64,000 nucleotides of DNA from Acidobacteriota bacterium (GTDB taxonomy: Bacteria; Acidobacteriota; Terriglobia; Bryobacterales; Bryobacteraceae), in the NCBI GenBank assembly GCA_947470805.1, contig CANIVU010000008.1, positions 62,001 to 126,000 of the forward strand. Reading direction: 5' to 3'. Positions 29,256-37,605 of the stretch are shown piece after piece (position 1 is the first letter of the stretch; every line of letters begins with the position of its first letter). A program made the position numbers and the translations under genes. The notes below the pieces were generated by a model. That model ran no database searches. It had not been told where the DNA came from and was given only the letters and a program-made list of their open reading frames with translations.

Positions 29256-29723
29256 TTACGCGCGGGTTGATCGGATCAATTCTCCAAGCCGTTTGTGGGC
29301 GCTGTCAGGAAAGTCCCACCGCCATCGCAGCCTGTATTCTTCGCGCCCGTAGCGATCGAGGATTGCCTGCGTAGCTGCTCGAACCTGCCGGGCAAATCGT
29401 AGCAGGCTGCATACGGAGCTGAATACGAGAGTGCCTTCCTCTTCGTTCAGGCTTCGGCCCGCTTGCTTAAGGCACCAGACTCGAATGCTGACTGATTCTC
29501 CCATTCGCTCAATGCGCCAACGGTACTCGCCGGGCTCATGAAACCAGTGGATGCGTACCATTGGCGTCGACTCCAGCAACTGAACTGGCGCCCAGAGAAG
29601 ATCAGTGGGCGCATCGTATAGGTATGCACTGGCGATGAGCGTTACCGACTGCTCGCCATCGGTCAACGTTGCATCAAGCCATCTGTGCTCGAACGTCCCG
29701 TAAGAGAAACCAAACGAATCCAT
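29256..29723 (-). CDS. hypothetical protein
   Basis: This 155-residue protein is rich in aromatic and strand-forming residues (SFGFSYGTFEHRWLDATL at the start; HWFHEPGEYRWRIERM in the middle) and ends in a helical, arginine-rich region. It has no signal peptide or motif that I recognise. The base composition is more balanced than the neighbours, which, with the adjacent toxin-antitoxin pair, suggests a small acquired segment. An immunity-protein-like role is possible but there is no direct evidence. About 220 bases upstream of its 3' end (29035-29255) show no convincing gene. Confidence 0.6.
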   Translation of the reverse strand: MDSFGFSYGTFEHRWLDATLTDGEQSVTLIASAYLYDAPTDLLWAPVQLLESTPMVRIHWFHEPGEYRWRIERMGESVSIRVWCLKQAGRSLNEEEGTLVFSSVCSLLRFARQVRAATQAILDRYGREEYRLRWRWDFPDSAHKRLGELIRSTRA

Positions 29724-29893
29724 GCCCTACTGACAGTGTATTAATTTCGTGTCACTCACGATCAACGGCGTAGAGTAGAGTTTACTTGGTCACTACCCCG
29801 GAACGGGTTCGGGGCGTGCCAAACCGAAAAAATAAACATCGGCGGGGCGTTGAGCGTCGTGAGGCTGAAGCGACCCGGGACGCGTGCGGCGGG

Positions 29894-29911
29894 TATAGCA
29901 TTGTAGGAGAG
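29894..29911 (+). promoter_or_regulatory. putative -10 and ribosome site of brnT
   Basis: TATAGC at 29894-29899 could be the -10 element. GGAGAG at 29906-29911 lies 7 bases before the TTG start of brnT and supports that start. No clear -35 or operator is visible. Confidence 0.45.
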
Positions 29912-29918
29912 TTTCGGT

Positions 29919-30224
29919 TTGAACGAACACCAGTTCCAGTTCGAATGGAATGAGGGGAAGGCTGTGGCCAATCTTCTCAAACACGGCGTCTCGTTCGAGC
30001 TGGCATCGTCGATCTTCAGTGATCCTCGCATTCTCACACTCGCCGACACGGCGCACAGCGAGTCGGAAGAACGCTGGTTCTCAATTGGATTGGCGAACAA
30101 TGGGGTTCCGATGACGGTATCCTACCTATGGACGGACGTTGGTGCCGGCCTGATCAAAATTCGACTCATCTCCGCCCGCCGTTCGACGGCCATCGAGATT
30201 CGTAACTACACCGAAAGCCAATGA
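29919..30224 (+). CDS. brnT: BrnT-family toxin (RelE-like RNase)
   Basis: This 101-residue protein has the BrnT signature: FEWNEGKAVANLLKHGVSFELA near 8-29, then RWFSIGL and IRLISARRSTAIE. BrnT is a ribonuclease toxin with a RelE-like fold; the histidine of KHGV and the C-terminal arginines are typical. The start is TTG with GGAGAG 7 bases upstream. The stop overlaps the brnA start by 4 bases, the usual toxin-first order. BrnA normally represses the operon in complex with BrnT. Confidence 0.88.
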   Translation: MNEHQFQFEWNEGKAVANLLKHGVSFELASSIFSDPRILTLADTAHSESEERWFSIGLANNGVPMTVSYLWTDVGAGLIKIRLISARRSTAIEIRNYTESQ

Positions 30225-30451
30225 CAAACCAACCGATCGACGAAGAAATGCCGGCGGAAGTCGACTTCAGCAAAGCCACGCGAGGCCGTCATCATGTTCC
30301 CGCGGCGGCGACTGTTTTTCTACCCGCTTCGATCGAAAAGAGCGTGTGGGAATATTTTTCGGAAAAGGCTGACCGTAAAGGCGTGGGCCTCTCGCAGCTT
30401 CTCACTGAGGTTCTTAAGCGCGACATTGAAATCAACGAAGCCCTCAAATAG
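30221..30451 (+). CDS. brnA: BrnA-family antitoxin
   Basis: This 76-residue protein has an acidic, flexible N-terminus (toxin-binding in BrnA) and a C-terminal ribbon-helix-helix-like DNA-binding part with VFLPASIEKSVWEYFSEKA and a GLSQLLTEVLKRDIE helix. Overlap with brnT and the size fit the antitoxin. It would bind BrnT and repress its own promoter. The similarity to described BrnA is at the level of fold and arrangement rather than long identical motifs. Confidence 0.8.
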   Translation: MTNQPIDEEMPAEVDFSKATRGRHHVPAAATVFLPASIEKSVWEYFSEKADRKGVGLSQLLTEVLKRDIEINEALK

Positions 30452-30483
30452 CGGGCCTTCTGGCGAACGGTGAGCTCAATATC

Positions 30484-31620
30484 TTACTTGGGCAGGAACG
30501 TCTGCAGGAGGTCGGTGACTTCGAAGATGGCGCGGTTGCGGATAGCGCGGGCGTTGGCTTGGAGTTGCTGGAGCCGGCCGGGGGCGAGCATGCGGTTGAG
30601 GGCGGGGACGATTTGTTTGAACGATTTCAGCGACTCGCCGACGTTGTGTTCGACGACCCAGTCCGCATTGAAACGCTCTTGCGGGAGGGTCCAGGCGTTC
30701 TTTTCGACAATGACGGGCAAGCCCATATGGATCGCTTCGCTGATGGATCCGGGGCCGGGTTTGCCGATGAAGAAGTCGGCCATCTGCATGTAGCGGGGGA
30801 TATCGCGGGTGAAGCCTTCGACGAACTTGGCAATGCGAGTGGGGCGTTCGGCGAGGCGGCGGCGGAGCTTTTCGTTTTTGCCGCAGATGAGGATGAGCTG
30901 GATGTCGAAGTTGGATTGATCGATCAGGTTCAGGATCTCTTCCATCTTCTCCGAGCCCTGGCCGCCGAAGAGGACGAGGCCAGTGGCGCGTTGCGGGTCG
31001 AGAGCAAGTTTGGCGCGTTCGGCGGCGACATTGATGGGCGTTACATCGTAAAACTTCGGGTTGAGGATCATGCCGGAGACGCGGTGAGCGGAACTCTCGG
31101 GGCTGATTTCCCGTACCTGTTGCATGGCCTTCTCCGTCCCACAGATGAAGGTCTGTTTCTGACGCTCGATCCAGAAGTGGGGCGGGTAGTCGGCCATGTC
31201 CGTCAGGATGGTGACGAAGGGAATGGAGGGGTTGACCCGTTGCAGGGCTTGCCACAGGGAACGGTCGAAGTTGGGCACCACGGAGACCACCATGTCCGGG
31301 GTATTGGTGGACCAGTAACGCTCCAGCACCTTGACCTGAGCGGAATGGTAGAAGCGGATGATGGCGTGCATGACCGGCACCAGTTGAGTGGAGCCGAGGG
31401 TCCAGCCCTTTTCGAGGAGGGTGTTGTAGATGTCCTCCATGCGCAGGCCGGTGAGTTTGTGGAAGATGTCGAGTTCGTCAAGGACGTCCTGGAGATCGAC
31501 GAGGCGAACGTCCCAGGGGCGGTCTTGCTGTTTGATGAGCGCTTCGAGAGCGGTGGCGGCGGCGCGGTGGCCTCCTCCGGCATCAAAGAATATGAAATCG
31601 ACGGCTGGTCTTTTCGCCAC
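30484..31620 (-). CDS. diacylglycerol glucosyltransferase-like (GT28, MGDG synthase type)
   Basis: This 378-residue protein has the MGDG-synthase/MurG-type layout: FFDAGGGHRAAA at the N-terminus, a middle TDMADYPPHFW segment, VLFGGQGSEKM, and a GKPGPGSISEAI nucleotide-sugar-binding motif near 300. It would transfer a sugar from UDP-sugar to diacylglycerol at the membrane. No ATG precedes the conserved start; GTG 31620 begins just before the first strand and is preferred over an upstream TTG at 31722. It is divergent from a PAP2 phosphatase, which could supply diacylglycerol from phosphatidate. Confidence 0.82.
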   Translation of the reverse strand: MAKRPAVDFIFFDAGGGHRAAATALEALIKQQDRPWDVRLVDLQDVLDELDIFHKLTGLRMEDIYNTLLEKGWTLGSTQLVPVMHAIIRFYHSAQVKVLERYWSTNTPDMVVSVVPNFDRSLWQALQRVNPSIPFVTILTDMADYPPHFWIERQKQTFICGTEKAMQQVREISPESSAHRVSGMILNPKFYDVTPINVAAERAKLALDPQRATGLVLFGGQGSEKMEEILNLIDQSNFDIQLILICGKNEKLRRRLAERPTRIAKFVEGFTRDIPRYMQMADFFIGKPGPGSISEAIHMGLPVIVEKNAWTLPQERFNADWVVEHNVGESLKSFKQIVPALNRMLAPGRLQQLQANARAIRNRAIFEVTDLLQTFLPK

Positions 31621-31728
31621 TTGGTAAACTAGTTCTATTGTAGCGGTCCGGCTGGCGAAACAAATTGATTCACGAATGTTTTTTGAAGTCTTCAAAGGTT
31701 TGTAACAGAGTGCGGAGTACAAGTAAGC

Positions 31729-32286
31729 ATGCGCACTAGCCGCCTATTGACAGCGAACGTATTGGACTACATCGCCACGCGGGACATGGTGGTGATGCGG
31801 CGTTGTAATAATTGGATGGCGCCGCGATGGGTGCGGCTGTGGATGATCTGGGCGACACGGGGCGGGGACGGGTGGCTTTGGTACGCCGTGGGACTTGCGG
31901 TGCTGTTGTTTGGCGGGGAAGGGCGATTCCAGGCGGTGGGCGCGGCGACGGCGGCGGGCGCGGTAGGCGTGGGGTTGTTTGTTGTGTTGAAGAAGCTGGC
32001 GAACCGGCCGCGGCCGTGTGCGATAGCGCCGCACGCGTGGGCGACTCTGTTGCCGCCGGATCAGTTTTCGTTCCCGAGCGGGCACACGATGACTGCGTTC
32101 GCGGTGATTACACCGTTATTGATGTGGTCGCCGGAAATGGCATTGGGGTTGGTGTTCTGCGCGCTCAGTATCGCGGTGTCGCGCATCCTACTGGGCATGC
32201 ATTTCCTGAGCGACGTGGTGGCTGGGGCGGTTCTTGGTGTCGTGTTGGGTTATTTGAGTTCGACGACGATCCACTCGGTAGTTTGA
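31729..32286 (+). CDS. PAP2-family membrane phosphatase
   Basis: This 185-residue protein has the three phosphatase motifs: KKLANRPRP near 87-95 (KX6RP), SFPSGHT near 113-119 and SRILLGMHFLSDV near 146-158 (SRX5HX3D). At least four membrane helices surround them. It removes a phosphate from lipid phosphates such as phosphatidate or undecaprenyl diphosphate. Its 3' end overlaps the convergent cupin-like gene by 37 bases. The divergent glycosyltransferase favours a role in glycolipid synthesis. Confidence 0.9.
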   Translation: MRTSRLLTANVLDYIATRDMVVMRRCNNWMAPRWVRLWMIWATRGGDGWLWYAVGLAVLLFGGEGRFQAVGAATAAGAVGVGLFVVLKKLANRPRPCAIAPHAWATLLPPDQFSFPSGHTMTAFAVITPLLMWSPEMALGLVFCALSIAVSRILLGMHFLSDVVAGAVLGVVLGYLSSTTIHSVV

Positions 32287-32813
32287 AGTGCCTTGTTTTC
32301 CATCGTCGTGTTGCCCGGGTGGAAGTGCGTCTGCCCGGAGGGGATGCCGACGGCGATGAAGGGTGACAGGATTCTCGTCGATTCGCGGGGTTGCAGGATG
32401 ACGCGAAGGACGCGGACCTGACTGTTTTCGATTTCGATTTTGTGTGGCGTAGGCGGGAGTTTGGCGGGGGCGGGGGACTTGCGGGGCGGGTTGTCATTCA
32501 GTTCGACTTCGACGATCTTGAAGGCCGTGCCTCCGCTGTTCTCGCTGGTGTGAAGGCCTACGCGCGGATCCCAGCGGACCTGGCCGGCGGTGAATGGGAT
32601 GTCCTTGGCGGTGTTGGATTCGAGGTTGACGATGCGCTGGGCACCGCGGTCGAGGTGAATCATGACGCGGTTGATTTTGTGGACGTGGGGGCGGGAGAGC
32701 TGACCGGGGACGGTGGCGCCCATGACGACGCGGGCCCAGCCATTTTCGAGGATGAGCGGGTTCTGGGCGAGGGTGGGGAGAGCGAGAAGAACTGCTACGA
32801 CGAGTGAGCGCAT
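32250..32813 (-). CDS. secreted cupin-like protein
   Basis: This 187-residue protein has a signal peptide (MRSLVVAVLLALPTLAQ) and two similar strand-rich halves, each with histidine-bearing segments (SRPHVHKIN near 40-48, QTHFHPGN near 165-172), as expected for a bicupin-like fold. The ligand and function are unknown. The ATG at 32813 is preferred over one 9 bases upstream because the signal peptide begins there. It is adjacent to the transporter at 32827 in the same direction, 13 bases downstream of it. Confidence 0.65.
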   Translation of the reverse strand: MRSLVVAVLLALPTLAQNPLILENGWARVVMGATVPGQLSRPHVHKINRVMIHLDRGAQRIVNLESNTAKDIPFTAGQVRWDPRVGLHTSENSGGTAFKIVEVELNDNPPRKSPAPAKLPPTPHKIEIENSQVRVLRVILQPRESTRILSPFIAVGIPSGQTHFHPGNTTMENKALQTTEWIVVELK

Positions 32814-32826
32814 TGGTGGCAAGGTA

Positions 32827-34029
32827 TCACAGAGTGAGCCACCAGGCCCCGAAGAGGATGGTGAGTATTGTGATAGGCAGGCCGATACGGGTGTAGTCCC
32901 AGAAGGTGATGGTGACCTGTTTGCGGGCTTGTTCGACGACGATCAGATTGGCGACGGAGCCGAGGAGGGTGAGGTTGCCGGCGAGGGTGGAGGACATGGC
33001 GAGGGCGAGCCAGCCGGTGATGGCGTCGGGCAGGCGCTGGACGACGGGCTTCATGACCATGACGGCGGGGACGTTGGAGATGATGTTCGACAGAGCGGCG
33101 GAGACGAGGCTGAGGATGCCGATGTTTTGCAGGCCGAGGCGGTTGGTGAGTTGGAGGAAGTGTTCGTCGAGGGAGGTTTTTTCCACGCCTTCGAGGACGA
33201 CGAAGAGGCCGGAGAACATGACCAGGAGCGACCAATCGATTTGTTCGTAGATGCGTTCGGGGTGGATGCGACGGGTGATTAAGAGCAGGGCGCCGGCGAT
33301 CATGGCGGCTTTGGCAACGGGCACGCCGGCGAAGAAGGCGATGAAGAGGAGAGTGGCGGCGGCGAGGGATTTCCAGAGGAGGAGTTTGTCGATTTCGATG
33401 GGGTGGGCGGGGACTTCGAGTTGGGCCTGGGCCTTGAATTCGTCGCGGTTGAGGAGGACGATGACAGCGATGGCGAGGAGGGTGCCGAAGAGGGCGACGG
33501 GGGCGAGACGGAGGAAGAACTGGGCGTAGGGGATTTGGGAGTAGCTGCCGATCATCATGTTCTGCGGGTTGCCGGTGATGGTGGTGACCGAGCCGATGTT
33601 GGAGGCGACGGCGACTCCGATCAGATAGGGCAGAGGCCGGCGGTTGAGGGCGAGGGTGACTTCGAGGACGAGGGGCGTCATGACGAGGCACATGGTGTCG
33701 TTGACGAACAGGGCGCTGAGTACGGCGGTGGAGAGGACGATGGCGGTGAGCAGTGTGGTAGGGTGATGGGCGCGGCGTACAATGGCTTGACCGGCGAGGG
33801 CGAAGAAGCCGCTTAACCTGAGATTTGCGATGAGGATCATCATGCCGAACAACAGCAGGATGGTGTCGTGGTGGATGGCGTTCCAGGCTTCGTCGATGGA
33901 CATGGCGCCGATGGCGAGCATGAGGCCGGCGCCGATGACGGAGGCGCCAGTACGGTCGATGCGGAGGCCGGGGAGGCGGCCGAGGCCGAGGACGAGGAAC
34001 GTCAGCGCGAAAATCAGAATCGTTTCGAT
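32827..34029 (-). CDS. ArsB/NhaD-type ion transporter (start codon unclear)
   Basis: This protein of about 400 residues has 10-12 membrane helices with family landmarks: DTILLLFGMMILIANLRLSGFF, NDTMCLVMTPL, GNPQNMMIG, SNIISNVPAVMVMKP and an SSTLAGNLTLLGSVANLIV hairpin. It belongs to the ion transporter superfamily that includes arsenite efflux ArsB and sodium/proton antiporter NhaD. The first helix (ETILIFALTFLVLGLG) lies upstream of any ATG, GTG or TTG in this frame; an ATC at 34029 or CTG at 34056 are the only nearby options. The ion cannot be read, and no ars genes are adjacent. Confidence 0.8.
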   Translation of the reverse strand: METILIFALTFLVLGLGRLPGLRIDRTGASVIGAGLMLAIGAMSIDEAWNAIHHDTILLLFGMMILIANLRLSGFFALAGQAIVRRAHHPTTLLTAIVLSTAVLSALFVNDTMCLVMTPLVLEVTLALNRRPLPYLIGVAVASNIGSVTTITGNPQNMMIGSYSQIPYAQFFLRLAPVALFGTLLAIAVIVLLNRDEFKAQAQLEVPAHPIEIDKLLLWKSLAAATLLFIAFFAGVPVAKAAMIAGALLLITRRIHPERIYEQIDWSLLVMFSGLFVVLEGVEKTSLDEHFLQLTNRLGLQNIGILSLVSAALSNIISNVPAVMVMKPVVQRLPDAITGWLALAMSSTLAGNLTLLGSVANLIVVEQARKQVTITFWDYTRIGLPITILTILFGAWWLTL

Positions 34030-35377
34030 TTGCTTTGGGTGGCTCGTAGGTTTCAGTTTAGTACTGGGGGCGGCGGAGCGGCCGAAGGAGTTGGTGGCGT
34101 TTGCGGACCGGGTGCGGGCGTTGCCGCCGGAGTTTGGGGCGGATTTGTTGTTGGGGATTGCGGAAGGGAAGGTTGAAACTGTTTGGCGGAAAGAGCTGAC
34201 GGAGGAGGCGTTTCGATTGGCGTTGTTGGCACCGGATATCTATCCGACTCGGGGCGGTAGCCATACGGACTCGCGCGGGTATGTGACGTCGTCGCAGCAT
34301 GGGCTGGATATCCTTTCGCTGCGGATGCGGGCGGTGCGGCTGGCGTTGCGGGATGACCCGGAGCGGGCGGCGGCGATGTTTGCCGAGACCCGTTTGCCGG
34401 GGTTGCCGGTGTCGGAGTGCAGCGCGACGCAGGTGCCGGACTTGGAGGATTACTACACGACATTGGGGCTGGTGTTTGCGAAGGGGTTTTCGGTGAAGCA
34501 GAGGGAGCGGGGGGAGCCCCGGCACCTGCTGAAGGCGGCGATTGCTGCGATGCATTCGCCGGCGCAGGTGGAGCCGTTGGGGAAGTTGCTTGTGGGGCTG
34601 GATCAGGAGTTGTTGGATGCGTTTGCGGGGGCGCTGGAACGGGTGGCGCCGTCGGAACGGGTGTTTGGGCGCCATACGCGGAGTTTGTTGGGGATTGTGT
34701 ACGCGGCGCGGCGGCGGGGATTGGCTGTCTCCGCGCTGTTGCGTGGACTGCACGGGTATCTGGCGGCGCATTTGAGCGGGCCGCGATGCACGCCGTATTT
34801 GAAAGATGGGGCGGAGATGGGGAAGGAGTTCAATGTTCTGGCGGGGGAGGCCGGGTTGACGCCGGAGCAGATGCGACCGGCGCGGGATGCGGGGGCGTGG
34901 GAGACGGTGAGCTTCTGGGAGTCGGAGCGATCGAAGCTCGTGTTGGAGGACTTGCGGTGGTTGAATCATGGGAATCGGGAGTTGCCGGGGGAGACGCGGT
35001 ATTGGACTTTGGAGGAGCGGAAGAGCCAGGCATGGACGGGGCGGTATGGGGAGTTGCAGTCGCGGATTGAGGGGTGGCGGGAAAGTGAAGAGAAGGGGGC
35101 GGTGGACTTCCGGTGGATGCAGTCGCACGCGTTGGGGGTGGCGGCGCAATTGGTGCCGCCGGGGCCGGCGCGGGATGCGGCGATGCGGCGGTGGCTGACT
35201 CATTTTGAGCAGTGGTACGAGCCGGGGGCTTCGCAGAACGCGTGGTTTGGAGCTTTGCAAGCGATGTTACGGGAGCGGGAGTTGGTGATGGGGGAGATGC
35301 GGGGGAGCCGGAATGCGGTGGTGGCGGCGTATGCGGAATGGGCGGTGATGAAACAAGGGAAGGTAGGGAATCCATGA
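33959..35377 (+). CDS. hypothetical exported protein
   Basis: This protein of about 472 residues has an arginine-rich start, a hydrophobic segment (ICFGWLVGFSLVLGA) ending in an Ala-x-Ala-like cleavage region, and a long helical body with no repeats that I recognise. Residues 60-150 include a GGSHTDSRGY-VTSSQHG stretch. The start is uncertain: ATG 33959 lies inside the antisense transporter gene, and no closer start codon precedes the signal peptide. The stop overlaps the SnoaL-like gene by 4 bases. The family is unknown to me; similar proteins are hypothetical in Solibacter-type genomes. Confidence 0.65.
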   Translation: MRRPGRRPRPRTRNVSAKIRIVSICFGWLVGFSLVLGAAERPKELVAFADRVRALPPEFGADLLLGIAEGKVETVWRKELTEEAFRLALLAPDIYPTRGGSHTDSRGYVTSSQHGLDILSLRMRAVRLALRDDPERAAAMFAETRLPGLPVSECSATQVPDLEDYYTTLGLVFAKGFSVKQRERGEPRHLLKAAIAAMHSPAQVEPLGKLLVGLDQELLDAFAGALERVAPSERVFGRHTRSLLGIVYAARRRGLAVSALLRGLHGYLAAHLSGPRCTPYLKDGAEMGKEFNVLAGEAGLTPEQMRPARDAGAWETVSFWESERSKLVLEDLRWLNHGNRELPGETRYWTLEERKSQAWTGRYGELQSRIEGWRESEEKGAVDFRWMQSHALGVAAQLVPPGPARDAAMRRWLTHFEQWYEPGASQNAWFGALQAMLRERELVMGEMRGSRNAVVAAYAEWAVMKQGKVGNP

Positions 35378-35787
35378 ACGAGGCGCAGGTGGTGCGGGAC
35401 TTCTACGCGGCATTGAACAGGAACGATATCGCGGCGGCGGTTCGGGACTTTAACCCGGAATTCGAATGGGTGGAGCCGGCTGAATATCCGGGTGCGGGGA
35501 CCTATCGGGGGCTGGAGACGGTGACGGAGCATTTTCTGTGGGCGCGTGGAAGGTGGGCGGAGGGGAGTTGTGAATTGGAGCGATTGATCGTGGCGGGCGA
35601 TCGGGTGGTGGCGTTAGTGGCGGTGCGGGTGCGGCTGAAAGATGAGGCGGAATGGCGGGTGGGGGATATCGGCGACGTGTTTACGTTTCGGGATGGCAAG
35701 CTGATTCAGGGGCGAACGTTTGGGGACCGGCGGGAGGCGCTGGAGTGGGCTGGGGCGGGGACGGTATCCCCGGAGGCGGCGCGATGA
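35374..35787 (+). CDS. SnoaL-like / NTF2-fold protein
   Basis: This 137-residue protein has the NTF2-like pattern: FYAALNRNDIAAAVRDFNPEFEW at the N-terminus, a YRGLETVTEHF helix, then strands ending GDIGDVFTFRDGKLIQGRTF. Such small proteins are often isomerases, cyclases or binding proteins. The ATG at 35374 overlaps the upstream stop (ATGA) and has GGAAGG upstream. The substrate is unknown. Confidence 0.82.
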   Translation: MNEAQVVRDFYAALNRNDIAAAVRDFNPEFEWVEPAEYPGAGTYRGLETVTEHFLWARGRWAEGSCELERLIVAGDRVVALVAVRVRLKDEAEWRVGDIGDVFTFRDGKLIQGRTFGDRREALEWAGAGTVSPEAAR

Positions 35788-35801
35788 CACAATGGAGTTG
35801 A

Positions 35802-37598
35802 TTGGACATACTTACTCAGCCCCGTACGCGATTTGAGAGTTTGCTGGCCGCGCGGCAACAGGCGGCGAAGGAACACGAACGGCGCCACCTGAACTTTGGC
35901 TATCTGCGGTTGGCGATTGGGGCGATGTTGGCCTACAGCGGGTGGCTGGCGTTGAGCTCGCCGGACGATGTGCCGTGGCCGTTCCTGCTCCAGCTGGTTT
36001 TGTTCTTCGGGGCGACGATGATTCATTCGCGGGTGATCCGCCGGATGGAGCAGGCGCAGCGGGCTGTCGACCACTTCCAGCGTGGACTGGCGCGTTTGCA
36101 GGGAGATTTTTCGAAAGCTGCTTCGCGCGGGGAACGGTTTAACGATCCGCACCATCCGTTTTCGGGGGATCTCGATTTGTTTGGGCCCGGTGGGTTGTTT
36201 GAGCGGATGTGCCATGCGCGGACCAAAGAAGGGGAATCGATTCTGGCCGGGTGGCTGCTGCGGATGGACGGGCCGCCGGTGGCGCCGCGACGGTTGGCGG
36301 CGGCCGAGGAGTTGGCGGAACGGTTGGAGTTGCGGGAGCAACTGGCGGTGTTGGGACCGGATCTGAAAGCGGCGCTGCATCCGGCGGCGTTGCGGGCGTG
36401 GGCGGTGGATGACTCGCGCCTATTTCCGAAGGCCGCTGTTTGGTTGTATTGGGCGAATGGCGTGTCGGTGCTGTGTGTGATTGCTTCCTTGTACTTTTGG
36501 ATTTTGAGCCCGCTGGCGCTGGCGGCGATGGTTTCGGCGGCGGTGGCGGGGCTGTACAAAGGCCGGGTGGCGGAGACGCTGCATACGACGTCGCAGGCGG
36601 GGCTGGATTTGCGGGTGTTGGAAGGCGCGCTGAAGCTGTTGGAAGAGTCGGCCTTTACGAGCGAGATGATGGCGGAGGTGCAGGCGCGGATCCGGCGGGA
36701 CGGGCCGCCGGCGAGTGAGCGGATTGCGAAGTTGGCGCATTTGGCGGAGTGGATCGATTCGCTGGACAACGCGGCGTTTAAGCTGCTGGATTTGTTGTTT
36801 CTGTTTTCACTGCATTTTTCGCGGGCGGCGGACCGTTGGCGGCGTGAGAACGGGGCGATGGTGGACACGTGGCTGACGGCGGCGGGGGAGTTTGAGGCGT
36901 TGTGTTCGGTGGCGGCGTTCCACTTTGAGAATCCGGATACCGTGGCTCCTTCGTGGGAGACAGGGGCGCCGACTCTTGTGGGGACGGCGTTGCGGCATCC
37001 GCTGATTGACCGGACGAAGGCGGTGGTGAATGACGCATCGCTTGATTCGACGCATCGATTGCTGGTGGTGAGCGGGTCGAATATGAGCGGGAAGAGTACG
37101 TTTTTGCGGACGATTGGGCTGAATGTTGTGTTGGCGCATGCGGGGGCGCGGGTGCCGGCGGGGAGTTTGCGGCTGACGCCGTTGCGGCTGGGAGCTTCGA
37201 TCCGGACGGTGGATTCGCTGCAGGAGGGGGCGTCGCGGTTTTATGCGGAGTTGCAGCGGTTAAAGGCGATTGTGGATTTGTCGTTGGAGGAGCGGAAGCT
37301 GCTGTTTTTGTTGGATGAGTTGTTGAGTGGGACGAATTCGCACGATCGGAAGATCGGGGCGGAGGGAATTGTGGAGACGCTGTTGCGGCGCGGATCGATT
37401 GGGCTGGTGACGACGCATGATTTGGCGCTGGCGGCGATTGCCGAGCGCGCGGAGAACCAGGCCGTGAACGTGCATTTTGAAGATCAGATTATTGACGGGC
37501 GGATCCGGTTTGATTATCGGATGAAGCCGGGTGTGGTGAAGACGAGTAATGCGCTGGCGTTGATGCGGGCGGTGGGGTTGGACGTTCCGGAAAGGTAG
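35802..37598 (+). CDS. membrane-bound MutS-like ATPase
   Basis: This 598-residue protein starts at TTG 35802 with GGAG 6 bases upstream. It has hydrophobic helices at about 35-70 and 210-250, and then a MutS core/ATPase: Walker A GSNMSGKSTF near 427-436, a SLQEGASRFYAELQRL segment, Walker B LLFLLDELLSGTNSHDR and a VTTHDL switch. It lacks the mismatch-recognition and connector domains of MutS. Several Bacteroidota and Acidobacteriota carry such membrane proteins of unknown role. It is followed 7 bases later by the proline dehydrogenase gene. Confidence 0.88.
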   Translation: MDILTQPRTRFESLLAARQQAAKEHERRHLNFGYLRLAIGAMLAYSGWLALSSPDDVPWPFLLQLVLFFGATMIHSRVIRRMEQAQRAVDHFQRGLARLQGDFSKAASRGERFNDPHHPFSGDLDLFGPGGLFERMCHARTKEGESILAGWLLRMDGPPVAPRRLAAAEELAERLELREQLAVLGPDLKAALHPAALRAWAVDDSRLFPKAAVWLYWANGVSVLCVIASLYFWILSPLALAAMVSAAVAGLYKGRVAETLHTTSQAGLDLRVLEGALKLLEESAFTSEMMAEVQARIRRDGPPASERIAKLAHLAEWIDSLDNAAFKLLDLLFLFSLHFSRAADRWRRENGAMVDTWLTAAGEFEALCSVAAFHFENPDTVAPSWETGAPTLVGTALRHPLIDRTKAVVNDASLDSTHRLLVVSGSNMSGKSTFLRTIGLNVVLAHAGARVPAGSLRLTPLRLGASIRTVDSLQEGASRFYAELQRLKAIVDLSLEERKLLFLLDELLSGTNSHDRKIGAEGIVETLLRRGSIGLVTTHDLALAAIAERAENQAVNVHFEDQIIDGRIRFDYRMKPGVVKTSNALALMRAVGLDVPER

Positions 37599-37605
37599 GT
37601 TTTCC

